DNA of 64,000 nucleotides from Blastopirellula retiformator. Its GTDB lineage: Bacteria; Planctomycetota; Planctomycetia; Pirellulales; Pirellulaceae. Of the stretch, positions 17,456 to 26,435 are shown piece after piece (within the stretch, counting starts at the first letter, position 1; each line of letters starts with the position of its first letter). Made by a program: the position numbers and the translations under genes. The stretch covers positions 361,781 to 425,780 of the forward strand of contig NZ_SJPF01000006.1 in NCBI RefSeq assembly GCF_007859755.1, given 5' to 3'. The notes under the pieces were generated by a model, which had not been told where the DNA came from, searched no databases, and saw nothing but the letters and a program-made list of their open reading frames with translations.

Positions 17456-18499
17456 ATGACGCGCAGAGTCCGAGATGCCTTTCGCATCGCGAACCACAGA
17501 AATCTACGTGCAGGGCGTTGGCTTGCGGCAATTGCCGTGATGATCGGCTTCGCTAGCAGTGCGCAAGCTCAAGAAGCGACCGTCTATCCCAACGAAACGG
17601 TCGCCTTCAATCGCAGCGAGCGCGAGGCGGCGATTCGCGAAATCCCCTTCGATAAACTGACCAAGCAGGCCGGCGACGACATCCGCCATGTCGTCAGCAG
17701 CCCGAGCATCTTCCGCCGTTTGCCGGTGCAAGTGATCGACTGCGATCCCGATCTCTACTTGCTGCTGGTCCGCTATCCCGAAATCATCGTCAACATTTGG
17801 CGTCTGATGGGAATCACCAACGTGGCGATTCAACGCACCGGACAGTTCTCGTTTCACGCCAAAGATGGCGCTGGAACGGTCAGCGACGTCGAATTGGTTT
17901 ACGGGAACCGCGACACGCATGTCCTGGTCGCCAACGGCTATTACGAAGGACCGCTGGCGCCAGGCAAAGTCGACGCCAAGTGCGTTCTGGTTTTGAAAAC
18001 GGGTTACGCCCCAGCCGAAATGAACAAGACGTTCGTCTCGAATCAGCTGGACGTGTTCGTCAAGTTTGAACACAAAGGCGCCGACCTGTTGGCCCGCACG
18101 CTGCATCCGCTGATCGGCAAGACGGCCGACGCCAACTTCGCCGAAACGACGGCGTTTCTCGGCAAGATCTCGAAGAGCTCCGAAGAGAACTACGCCGGCA
18201 TACAGAACCTGTCGCAGAAGCTGACCCAAATCGATCCCGCCCTGCGTGATCAATTCGTCCAAGCGACTCATCGCATCTATCAGCGGAGCCAAACCGCCCA
18301 GCAGAACCTGGGCGCCCAGGCCACGCAGATGGATACTACGTCGATCGCCGCCGAAGAACGTTCGCCAAGACCGTTCGATTCTCAGCAAGCCGAAGGAATC
18401 CGCCCTCTGTCGGCAGAAGAGCCGGGAGACGTGATCGTCGTGCCGATCGAAGTCGCCGGCCCCTTCCCCCGCAAACGCACCGCCACCTTCCGCCGCTAA
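17456..18499 (+). CDS. secreted protein of unknown function
   Basis: A 347-residue protein with a long Sec signal: basic n-region, AAIAVMIGFASSAQAQ with a probable cut after AQA near residue 38. The mature part has a folded region of about 190 residues (from FDKLTKQAGDDIRHVVSSP to FVKFEHKGADLLAR), then a helical segment and a proline-rich tail. The arrangement is typical of conserved planctomycete periplasmic proteins without assigned function. GGGGGA stands just before the ATG. Divergent from the neighbouring membrane protein with about 210 bases between. Confidence 0.65.
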   Translation: MTRRVRDAFRIANHRNLRAGRWLAAIAVMIGFASSAQAQEATVYPNETVAFNRSEREAAIREIPFDKLTKQAGDDIRHVVSSPSIFRRLPVQVIDCDPDLYLLLVRYPEIIVNIWRLMGITNVAIQRTGQFSFHAKDGAGTVSDVELVYGNRDTHVLVANGYYEGPLAPGKVDAKCVLVLKTGYAPAEMNKTFVSNQLDVFVKFEHKGADLLARTLHPLIGKTADANFAETTAFLGKISKSSEENYAGIQNLSQKLTQIDPALRDQFVQATHRIYQRSQTAQQNLGAQATQMDTTSIAAEERSPRPFDSQQAEGIRPLSAEEPGDVIVVPIEVAGPFPRKRTATFRR

Positions 18500-18507
18500 T
18501 CCATGTT

Positions 18508-18531
18508 AGGGCAGATCAAGAGCGCTGCCCT
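18508..18531 (+). terminator. hairpin behind the secreted-protein gene
   Basis: AGGGCAG and CTGCCCT pair with a ten-base loop starting 9 bases behind the stop codon. It probably ends transcription, though no T-run follows. Confidence 0.4.
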
Positions 18532-18710
18532 TGGACCGGGCGCCGTCGCCACGTCCGCGTGGCAATGAATGCGTGTTGCAATCACGCTTCGCTTGCGGCT
18601 GCTGAAGAGCGCGCCTACTTCGGCAGAATCTTAGAAGCGGGGCGGTGCGATACGTCTATTTCATGCACATTCATTGCCATGCAGACGTGGCAACGGCGCC
18701 CAACATATAT

Positions 18711-21700
18711 CTACGAGTTGGCGTGCGCCGCGGCTTCGGCCAGCGCCAACTGCTTGATCGCCTGCAGGTCAAATTTCCCGCTGCCCAGCAGCGGGAGTTC
18801 CGGCACCGGATAAAACGCATCTTGCGCCGGGATGAAGATATTGGGCAAGCCCCGCGCCACCAGCGCTTCGCGCAGCTCCTGCGGCGTCTTATCGATATTG
18901 GTGTAGAGCACGATCAGCCGTTCGCCCTTCTTCGCACACGGGGCCGCCGAGACGACCAGCCGCGGCTTCTCTTCTTCGCTCGGCCCTAACAGCGCGGCGA
19001 GCGCTTCCTCAATTTGGATATGCGGCACCATTTCGCCGGCGATCTTCGAGAAGCGACTGATCCGCCCCGTGATGCGAATGAAGCCGTCTTCGTCGATCAC
19101 CGCCATGTCGCCGGTGGTGTACCAGTGGTCGTGGATCACCTCGGCGGTCTTCTCCGGCAGGTGCAAGTAGCCAAGCATGACGTTCGGCCCCAATATCTGC
19201 AGCATCCCCTGCTGACCGACGTCTAGCTCTTCGCCGGTATCGAGATCGACGATCCGGGCGGAAACGTTTGGAATCGGGCGGCCAACCGTTCCTTCTTTGC
19301 GATCGGTCTGAAAGTTATCAAACGACCGGCTCGGCGGGATGTTGACCGAGACCAGCGGCGCGCATTCGGTAGCGCCGTAGCCTTCGACCGGACGGACGCC
19401 GAACCGCTGTTCAAACTCGTCGCACAAGTCGATCGGCAGCTTCTCGGCGCCGGCGATCACCACTTCCAACGTTTTGAATTGATCCGGATCGACGCGGCGG
19501 AGGAAGCCGCGCAAGAACGTCGGCGTCGAGAACATCAACGTGCCCGAGTACTTCTTGGTCAGCTGACCAATCTGCTTCGGTTCGAGCGGACTGAAGTGGA
19601 ACGCCCCCGCGATGTCGAGCGACAAGACCGGCCACATCGTCAGCGTGTAGCCAAACGAATGGAAGAATGGCAGGATGCCGATCATCACATCGGTGTGCTG
19701 CAGGTGCCCCATCTGATCGACCGCCTGCACGTTCGATGCGATGTTGGCCTGGGTCAGCATCACTCCCTTCGGTTCGCCTGTGGAGCCGGAGGTGAAGATG
19801 ATCGTGACCAGGTCCTCAGGCTCAAGCTGGTCCAGTCCGAACTGCCACCCCAAAATAGCGCTGGGAGTCAAGAACGCCGCGGCGCCGCAGGCGACTTTAT
19901 CCATCGTCGTCGGCTTGGTCTTCAGGTCTTCGAGCAAGACGACTTCGGCGTCGAGCTTGTAGTCGAACTTCTCCATGAACTTGCGGCTAGTCAGCACATG
20001 CTTGACGCCCGCTTGGCGAATGCAGGAGTTGAGCACGTCATTGCCGACGGTGTAGTTCAAGTTGACCGTCGTGCGACGGTCAAGCGCCAAGGCCGCGTTG
20101 ACGATGACGCCAGCGCCGGTTGGCGGCAACAGGACGCCCACCATCGGCTCGGCCTGGCGATTTTCCAGCACGTGCCGGTTGAGCAATCGCCGCATGATCA
20201 TCGTGGCGGCCAACAGCTTGCCGCCGGTCAGGTCAACGCCGGTTGAGTCGGCGACCTTGCGCGAGAAGAGGCGTTTGCGGCAAGCCTTGATAAATCCGTG
20301 TACTGGCGGTTCCACGCGATCATGTCGCGCTGCAAACGCCTGCGAGCCGAGTCGTTGCACTGCCTGGCGAACCTTAAATACGTCGTACGGCGCCTCGATC
20401 GGCTTGCCGAAGTGAATTGAAATCGGAGTCCGCCAACCTTGCGGATACTTCCAGAAAAACTTGCCGCCCGAGAAGCTGAAAATGCTGCCCCACAATTCGT
20501 CCAAATAAACCGGCACCACCGGAGCGTCCGATCCTTCGACCAGCTTCATTAGGCCCCGCTTGAAACCTTGCACCTGGCCGCTGCGGGTAATGCCCCCTTC
20601 GGCGAAGATGCAGACCAACTCGCCGTTCTTGATCGCCTCCTTGCCGACGCGCAGCGCCTTCAAAATCCCCTTCGGCCCGTTGTCGATCATGATCGCGCCG
20701 TGCCATTCGGCGAACTCCCGGAACCACTTGCTTTGAAAGTTCCCCGCCCAGACGAAAATCCGCACCGGCCGGCTGCTGGTCAGCAGCAGCAAGATGCCGT
20801 CGAGCCAAGTGACGTGATTGGAGACCAGCAGCGCCCCGCCGTTGACCGGCAGATTCTCGCGACCGTAGACCCGAATGCGATAACACGTTTCGCTCGCCAG
20901 CCAAACGAAGAACCGAATCGCCGGCTGCGGGATCAGACGCAAGATGTACCATAACACCGGCACGGTGGCGATTCCGCAAAACAGGAAAATGACGCGGGAC
21001 GAAAACAGCGGCACGCCCGAGGCCTGTTGAAACACGCCGGCCGCCAATTGTTTGTCTTCCGGAAAACGATCGAGCACGTCGCTACGATCGACCGATTCCC
21101 CCAGTTTAAACCGCCGCGACAGTTCAACCCACAGCAACTCGGCGGTCGCCTTGCGGCGTTCGTCGTCCCCTGCGGCGAACTCGCTGATCTGCTCCGGAGT
21201 GATCTCAGGTTGCTCCCCTTCGCGCCACGCTTTCTTATGCACCGCCAATGCATGGGCCAGTTGCGATTCAAACTCGGGACTCCCTTCGTACTGCGCGGCG
21301 GCGATGTTGCTGACCGATCCTTCCCAAATCTGCCACCGCATTCCCATAAAGAGAATCGCCACCAGCATGCAGCCGCCAAACGTCAAGAAGTTGCTCGCCG
21401 CCAAAATAACCCCACGATGACGCGGATCGCTACGATGCTGCATAAACGCCGCTAAGGGAACTTCAAACAGCCCGGCGAACACCCCCAAGAAAAAGAGGAG
21501 CACACAGGCGATCCCATACGCCAGGTTGAGCGTTTCGTCCGGATTGATAATCGCCCCATGCACAAACGACAGCGCCAGCGAACTAAGCGCCATGCCGGCG
21601 GCGCCCAAAGGCAAAAGGCCGAGTTCGACGTGCCCTTGCGACCAATACCCGGCCAAGACGCAACCGACCGCCGTGCCGGCGACCAGCGCAATCAACAACG

Positions 21701-22547
21701 GCCCGACTTGCTGCTGCGTCGTCGTTCCACCTTCGGCGGCGAACTGGTCGATATTCATTTGCGCTAGACTCGCCAACGACCAGAAGAACGCCGTTCCCAG
21801 CGCCACCCGCAAGATCGCCCGATCGCTCGCCAGCACCCGCAGATTGTTGACGGTCTCTTTGAACGCTTCGACCGGGCTCCAGGGGAACTTCAGGTCGCTA
21901 TTGGCGACCGGCAGCGCGTGAATCATCAAACTGGCGCAGACGCCGGCCAGCGCCGTACCAATCAAGATCGCCGCCGCCAGACCGATGTTGGTCGCCCCTT
22001 GATCGGTCCAGTCGCTCAGCGAATTCCCGACGAACGTACCAATCGCCACGGCGATCACCGTTCCCAGCCCTAGGATGCCGTTGGCCGACGAGATGTGCTT
22101 CATCTTCAGCATCTCCGGCACCGCGCCCAGTTTGGCCGGTCCATACAGCGCGCTTTGCGCCCCCATCAAAAAGACGGTCGCCAGCAGCCACCAGAAACTG
22201 TCGGTAAAGACGAAGAGGATCCCCAGCGCCATAATCGCCACTTCGGCCCATTTGCACCACACGATCACCGTTCGTTTGCTGTAGCGATCGGCCAGATAAC
22301 CGGCGTGCGCGGCGAAGAGAATATAGGGGAGCACAAAGCAGGCGGTGCCCGCCATTAGCACCGTACCGATGTTGGTCGCCGCTTGTTCTTTGCCGATGCC
22401 GATGACGAACCAACGAAAGATATTGTCGTTGACCGCGCCCAACATCTGCGTCACGACCAACCCGAGAAAGCTGGCGGACCAGAGATTGTCGCGATTGGCG
22501 TCGCTCTCCGCTTCGCTCTGAATCAAGGCTTCGGCGTTCGAATTCAT
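18711..22547 (-). CDS. aas: Aas-type lysophospholipid transporter / acyltransferase / acyl-ACP synthetase fusion
   Basis: A 1278-residue three-part protein. Residues about 15-440 are an MFS transporter like LplT, with 12 hydrophobic segments. Residues about 570-770 are a PlsC acyltransferase with the HX4D box NHVTWLD and the substrate-binding FAEGGITR. Residues about 790-1270 are an AMP-forming ligase with IFTSGSTGEPKGVMLT, GYGATECAP, YTTGDMAVIDEDG and the terminal lysine in GSGKFDLQ. The family imports lysophospholipids and re-acylates them with a fatty acid activated on ACP. In Enterobacteria LplT and Aas are separate genes; here they are one chain. The ORF starts with ATG at 22547. The order matches the known family and nothing is missing. 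Confidence 0.88.
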   Translation of the reverse strand: MNSNAEALIQSEAESDANRDNLWSASFLGLVVTQMLGAVNDNIFRWFVIGIGKEQAATNIGTVLMAGTACFVLPYILFAAHAGYLADRYSKRTVIVWCKWAEVAIMALGILFVFTDSFWWLLATVFLMGAQSALYGPAKLGAVPEMLKMKHISSANGILGLGTVIAVAIGTFVGNSLSDWTDQGATNIGLAAAILIGTALAGVCASLMIHALPVANSDLKFPWSPVEAFKETVNNLRVLASDRAILRVALGTAFFWSLASLAQMNIDQFAAEGGTTTQQQVGPLLIALVAGTAVGCVLAGYWSQGHVELGLLPLGAAGMALSSLALSFVHGAIINPDETLNLAYGIACVLLFFLGVFAGLFEVPLAAFMQHRSDPRHRGVILAASNFLTFGGCMLVAILFMGMRWQIWEGSVSNIAAAQYEGSPEFESQLAHALAVHKKAWREGEQPEITPEQISEFAAGDDERRKATAELLWVELSRRFKLGESVDRSDVLDRFPEDKQLAAGVFQQASGVPLFSSRVIFLFCGIATVPVLWYILRLIPQPAIRFFVWLASETCYRIRVYGRENLPVNGGALLVSNHVTWLDGILLLLTSSRPVRIFVWAGNFQSKWFREFAEWHGAIMIDNGPKGILKALRVGKEAIKNGELVCIFAEGGITRSGQVQGFKRGLMKLVEGSDAPVVPVYLDELWGSIFSFSGGKFFWKYPQGWRTPISIHFGKPIEAPYDVFKVRQAVQRLGSQAFAARHDRVEPPVHGFIKACRKRLFSRKVADSTGVDLTGGKLLAATMIMRRLLNRHVLENRQAEPMVGVLLPPTGAGVIVNAALALDRRTTVNLNYTVGNDVLNSCIRQAGVKHVLTSRKFMEKFDYKLDAEVVLLEDLKTKPTTMDKVACGAAAFLTPSAILGWQFGLDQLEPEDLVTIIFTSGSTGEPKGVMLTQANIASNVQAVDQMGHLQHTDVMIGILPFFHSFGYTLTMWPVLSLDIAGAFHFSPLEPKQIGQLTKKYSGTLMFSTPTFLRGFLRRVDPDQFKTLEVVIAGAEKLPIDLCDEFEQRFGVRPVEGYGATECAPLVSVNIPPSRSFDNFQTDRKEGTVGRPIPNVSARIVDLDTGEELDVGQQGMLQILGPNVMLGYLHLPEKTAEVIHDHWYTTGDMAVIDEDGFIRITGRISRFSKIAGEMVPHIQIEEALAALLGPSEEEKPRLVVSAAPCAKKGERLIVLYTNIDKTPQELREALVARGLPNIFIPAQDAFYPVPELPLLGSGKFDLQAIKQLALAEAAAHANS

Positions 22548-22865
22548 AGGGGCTGGCTTCAGATGGATTCCGCGAATTAATCCGGTAAGTTAGCCGATTC
22601 CCGCTAATCCACCTAGTGTGGGTAGCGCAGAACGCGGCTTCTCTTAACAACGCGAATTTTGCATCCTCTCTAGACAACGGAGCCTTAAGTCAGGCTGCGG
22701 GGTAGGTGGATCCCCGCAGTTGGGGCCGTTTCGCCAGCAATATGCCTGCGATCGCTACCCGTCATACAACCGTGTCGCTGGCAGATCGGCTGAAATCCCC
22801 CAACAGCTAGCTCGATACTTATAGACACAGTTGGTCACGTGCCTGACTTCTGAGAGCCCACTCCA
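22548..22865. other. divergent intergenic region with one hairpin
   Basis: This 318-base gap separates the divergent aas gene and the 99-residue gene. It contains a perfect 8-bp stem, CTGCGGGG (22695-22702) and CCCCGCAG (22712-22719), around a nine-base loop. I see no gene and no convincing promoter boxes. Confidence 0.5.
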
Positions 22866-23165
22866 ATGGAACTGAATCGCAACCAATATTTCATGATCGG
22901 CCTGATCGTGCTTGCGCTCGGGATCCAATTTCGCGTCGTTGAGTCGGTCACCCTCACCGAAGAGGCGAGCTCCTTCATCGCCAAGCGAATTGTGAAGCAA
23001 CAAGCCGCATCCGGCGAGATTCCCCCCGCATTCGTGCCGGCCGCTGAGTCGCAGGCCACCTCGACAAAGCGAACCATCAACCCGCCAGAATGGCTTGGTT
23101 GGGCCCTGATTTCGGTCGGCGGGGTCTTAATTCTGCATAGCCTGGCGATGCAGAAGCCTGGTTAG
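22866..23165 (+). CDS. small two-TM membrane protein
   Basis: A 99-residue protein with two predicted transmembrane segments, residues about 9-25 (FMIGLIVLALGIQFRVV) and 78-93 (LGWALISVGGVLILHS), joined by a hydrophilic loop rich in A, T and E. Both termini are short. Planctomycete genomes carry many such conserved small membrane proteins; I know no function. It converges with the next gene, whose stop is 10 bases away. Confidence 0.6.
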   Translation: MELNRNQYFMIGLIVLALGIQFRVVESVTLTEEASSFIAKRIVKQQAASGEIPPAFVPAAESQATSTKRTINPPEWLGWALISVGGVLILHSLAMQKPG

Positions 23166-23174
23166 AAGGCGGGC

Positions 23175-23981
23175 TTAGCGGCGGTAATACGGCAGCGCCG
23201 GGCTTTGATTCAGCTCGGAATAGTCCCGATAGGGCGACCAGGTTCGAATCCGCAGCCAGTCGACCTTCCGCTCGAACACCCCCTGCCCTGGCACAATCAC
23301 CCGAACCTTCAGCAGCCCGTTTGGCGCCAGCGTATCGTCCAATTCCGGGTTTTGCCCCTGATATCGCAGGCGAATTGGTTCGGCGCCCGCTTGGCTATCG
23401 AGCCTACCGCCCCAGTGCCCAATCCGAGTCGATGCGGCGCCCCGCTGTGATGGTACGCTCACAAAATCGTATCGCTTGAAGGCGTACAGCTCTGCCTGAT
23501 ACTGACCGTGCAAATCGAATTTCCGCCCAAACTGATCCCGGGCGTCAATCGTCAGCTGCAGACCATCCGCCACGATGTCGTAGTCCCAATTCTCGAGACT
23601 TGCATAGACGTCGAGCGACGCCAGCCGAGGCGCGATCTCCACTTCCTCCTGGTAACTGGCCTGACGAACCGGGCGAGCGATGATCTCGCTCTGCAGGCGA
23701 ACCTCCGGTTCGACCAGATCAAACCGCTGCTGACGCAATTGGTCGACCGAGATCTTCTGGCCGTCGATCGTTGCCGAGACGATCCGGTCCCAGTCGATTG
23801 GGCGCACGACCTTGATCCCCCCGTTTCCGGAGTTCACCCAGAGCCGCTCGCCGTCGGTTTTGACCGACACCGCCCCAGTGACGGTTCGGCCGCTTTGCAG
23901 CGTGACCGAAACCTCGGCGGCGCAAGTCGCCGCGGTAAGCAGGCTTCCGACAATTAATAGTGAGGTGAAATGGAGAAACAT
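23175..23981 (-). CDS. secreted protein with SHD1-like and NPCBM-like regions
   Basis: A 268-residue protein with a Sec signal (FTSLLIVGSLLTAATCAAE, probable cut after the second CAA). Residues about 25-90 (VTLQSGRTVTGAVSVKTDGE to IVSATIDGQKI) form a small beta-rich unit that resembles the domains read as Sla1-homology or LSM-like in planctomycete secreted proteins. The following 150 residues form a second beta-sandwich-like region. The start at 23981 gives a normal signal peptide; the longer frame upstream is arginine-rich and improbable. Substrate or partner unknown. Confidence 0.6.
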   Translation of the reverse strand: MFLHFTSLLIVGSLLTAATCAAEVSVTLQSGRTVTGAVSVKTDGERLWVNSGNGGIKVVRPIDWDRIVSATIDGQKISVDQLRQQRFDLVEPEVRLQSEIIARPVRQASYQEEVEIAPRLASLDVYASLENWDYDIVADGLQLTIDARDQFGRKFDLHGQYQAELYAFKRYDFVSVPSQRGAASTRIGHWGGRLDSQAGAEPIRLRYQGQNPELDDTLAPNGLLKVRVIVPGQGVFERKVDWLRIRTWSPYRDYSELNQSPALPYYRR

Positions 23982-24249
23982 GGTGCAGCTCGGCGAATTT
24001 TGGCGAATGGGCGGTCTTCCTTGCCAAAATGCAACCTGGGCGCCAAAGCGTCTCCTGCCGCTGGGCCAACGAACGTAACTCGTTGCTGGCATTTATTTTA
24101 TGCACAAACCTAGGCCCTCGCCAAGCCAAATGGGTGTGGCGAAGTCGCAACGCGTGTGAAAAAACGCCACGCCGGCGCGCCCCAAACCATGTCCTAAAAT
24201 TGCTACGTAGCCCTCTAGTTCCCGCCAGTCCCTACCCCAGGCGTCTCTG

Positions 24250-24669
24250 ATGTTACGAATGATCGGCCTCTTTACTGTGTTGGCCCTTGCAGCGATTCCG
24301 TTTGTCGCCAAAGCGCAGCAACAAAACGGGACGCCTCCCCCGGTTTCGGCCCCCGATATCGACGTGGTGACCGACCGCGCCAGCGCCCAAGCCGACGAAA
24401 AGCGGCGGCGAAACCGCGTTCGGGAAGGGACGCGAATCACCGACAGCATCGGGCAGTTCGATTGGGTGGGAGACCGCCTGAGATTTGTCAGCGACGACGG
24501 CTCGCAAGACTTCCGCGTGCTTGAGAACCTGGCGATGGAGCGGGTCGCCCAGTCGATGGAGCAGTCGGCCAGCAAAATCACCTGGACCGTCTCTGGCGTG
24601 GTGACCGAGTATCGCGGATCCAACTACTTGTTGGTCGAGCATGTGACGCTGAAAAGCCGCCGCCAGTAA
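24250..24669 (+). CDS. small secreted protein of unknown function
   Basis: A 139-residue protein with a signal peptide (MIGLFTVLALAAIPFVAKAQ, cut after AKA). A charged linker is followed by a compact region with alternating strands (GQFDWVGDRLRFVSDDGSQD, then TWTVSGVVTEYRGSNYLLVE) that reads like a small OB-fold-type barrel. Such proteins recur in Pirellulaceae, but no function is known to me. An AGGCG lies about 10 bases before the ATG. Confidence 0.6.
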   Translation: MLRMIGLFTVLALAAIPFVAKAQQQNGTPPPVSAPDIDVVTDRASAQADEKRRRNRVREGTRITDSIGQFDWVGDRLRFVSDDGSQDFRVLENLAMERVAQSMEQSASKITWTVSGVVTEYRGSNYLLVEHVTLKSRRQ

Positions 24670-24840
24670 AACCGGACCAACCGGCTCTCGATTTCTGACG
24701 AAGATGCCCCCTGCTAGCAGCTGGAGGCGTTGACAGCACCGTTTGCACGAATATCATTTGAAATAACGGGTTACGTCAAATGGCCGTTCAGCTTTTGGGC
24801 GAGGGAACGGCTACACGCTCATTGCCAGCGAGGTGGATAC

Positions 24841-25200
24841 ATGGCCGATAATCGGCGTCTTGGGGTTTCCGAAGTCAGCGGAGTGACGGTCATTCAGTTC
24901 AATGATCGCAAGATACTAGACGATTCCCAAATCCAAGAGATCGGCCAGGAGTTTACTGCACTGGTCGAGCAAGAACAGAAGAAGAACATCCTGCTCAACT
25001 TCTCGCACGTTGAGTTCCTGTCGAGTTCCGCGCTCGGCAAACTAATCAACCTCGAGAAGCAGGTCAAAGCGCACAGCGGCAAACTCCGCATGAGCAATAT
25101 TCGTCCCGAGATCATGGAAGTTTTCGCGATTACCAAGTTGAACAAATTATTCGACATCCGTGATGACGTTCCTGACGCTTTGGCCGCGTTCAACTCGTAA
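24841..25200 (+). CDS. STAS-domain anti-sigma-factor antagonist
   Basis: A 119-residue single-domain STAS protein of the SpoIIAA/RsbV type. The fold runs VTVIQFNDRKILDDSQIQEI, then NILLNFSHVEFLSSSALGKL, where the serine after the SHVEFL strand is the conserved phosphorylation site of the family. In known systems the unphosphorylated form frees a sigma factor by binding the anti-sigma kinase. A kinase of that type is encoded 125 bases downstream. The start at 24841 is fixed by GAGGTGG 6-7 bases ahead; an upstream frame extension lacks a ribosome site. Confidence 0.88.
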   Translation: MADNRRLGVSEVSGVTVIQFNDRKILDDSQIQEIGQEFTALVEQEQKKNILLNFSHVEFLSSSALGKLINLEKQVKAHSGKLRMSNIRPEIMEVFAITKLNKLFDIRDDVPDALAAFNS

Positions 25201-25324
25201 CCGCACATCGCGGACAGGCGAGACTCGCCGGCCGACGTCCTGATTCTTATCTTCATTCCCCAGCGGCTCATCCCGCGACTTAACCAAGTCGCACTCCCGT
25301 TACTCCCGAAACCCCCAAGAAATC

Positions 25325-25750
25325 ATGGGAGCAAACAACAACTGGCTTTGGACTTGTTCGGAAACGATTCCGAGCGACACGCAAGAAGGTCAGCGCCTCG
25401 TAAAGCAGCTCCTCTCGAAACTGGAAGAGTACGCTTGGGGCATGTCTGACGTCTTCGGCATCCATCTGGCGGCGGAAGAAGCGATCGTCAACGCAATTAA
25501 GCATGGCAACGCTTACCACCCCGACAAAAATGTTCAGATTGAGATGAACGTTGGCGCCGATCGCGTGTCTCTTCGAGTAACCGACGAAGGTCCCGGCTTC
25601 GACCCTCAGGAAGTCCCCGATCCAACCGAGGACGAAAACCTGGAGAACGAATCAGGCCGCGGCGTGATGCTGATCAAAGCCTACATGACCGACGTACGGT
25701 ACAACGATCGCGGCAATTCGGTCTTCATGGAAAAAGTTCGGACGCAGTAA
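25325..25750 (+). CDS. RsbW/SpoIIAB-like anti-sigma serine kinase
   Basis: A 141-residue GHKL ATPase of the HATPase_c_2 type. The N box EEAIVNAIKHGN, the G1 box VTDEGPGFDP and the G2 region GRGVMLIKAYMTD are all visible, and there is no histidine-kinase dimerisation domain, as expected for anti-sigma serine kinases. Its likely partner is the STAS protein just upstream, which it would phosphorylate. The sigma factor or effector it controls is not in the window. The 125-base spacer suggests co-transcription without translational coupling. Confidence 0.87.
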   Translation: MGANNNWLWTCSETIPSDTQEGQRLVKQLLSKLEEYAWGMSDVFGIHLAAEEAIVNAIKHGNAYHPDKNVQIEMNVGADRVSLRVTDEGPGFDPQEVPDPTEDENLENESGRGVMLIKAYMTDVRYNDRGNSVFMEKVRTQ

Positions 25751-25998
25751 GCCGGCCGTTTCCCTGGCGATCCGCGCTCCGCAGCGACGCGAACCCGCAC
25801 CGACGCGAACATCGTCACGTGACCAGCGGTCAACGATCGCTAGCAAGCCCGCCCCGATCGATCCCAGATCGTCCCAAGTTCGACCCCACTTCGGGTCGTG
25901 CGGAAAATACCGAGCGAAAAAGTCGCCAGCGACGCCCCAACTTCGGCCCAAGGGGTGTTGCGTTTAAAAGCGGCGAAGCTAAATTATACCTTTTCACT

Positions 25999-26075
<77 letters not shown>

Positions 26076-26118
26076 GATTTAGTCTGCGGAATATCCGCCG
26101 ACAATCTAGTTAACGCAC

Positions 26119-26146
26119 AACGCCGAGAGTGAAAGCTCCCGGCGTT
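26119..26146 (+). terminator. hairpin terminator behind tRNA-Asn
   Basis: AACGCCGAGAG and CTCCCGGCGTT form an 11-bp stem with one mismatch and a six-base loop, followed by the T-rich CGTCGTTTCTT. This fits a factor-independent terminator. The remainder to 26435 holds no gene I can support. Confidence 0.6.
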
Positions 26147-26435
26147 CGTCGTTTCTTGGCTTTCTGGCAAGGGTTTACGGCGATATGGCGTTGGGAGAGC
26201 GTTCTTCGCGGATCGCACGCAGGCGGCTGCTATTCGCGTTCTGCCACGCTCCCGTGAGAGGCTCTCTTGCTCTCAGACACAACGGCCAATTTGGGTTAAC
26301 AACCCGAATTCGTTCGGGACTTCATTCGGTGGTTTTCCGAGCGTATATCCAACCGCCGATCATACATTTCTTTTTTCCAAAAATCGGGCACCCAATCGAG
26401 CGTGTCCCGCTGGTGTTTTTCCGTAAATTTAGGCC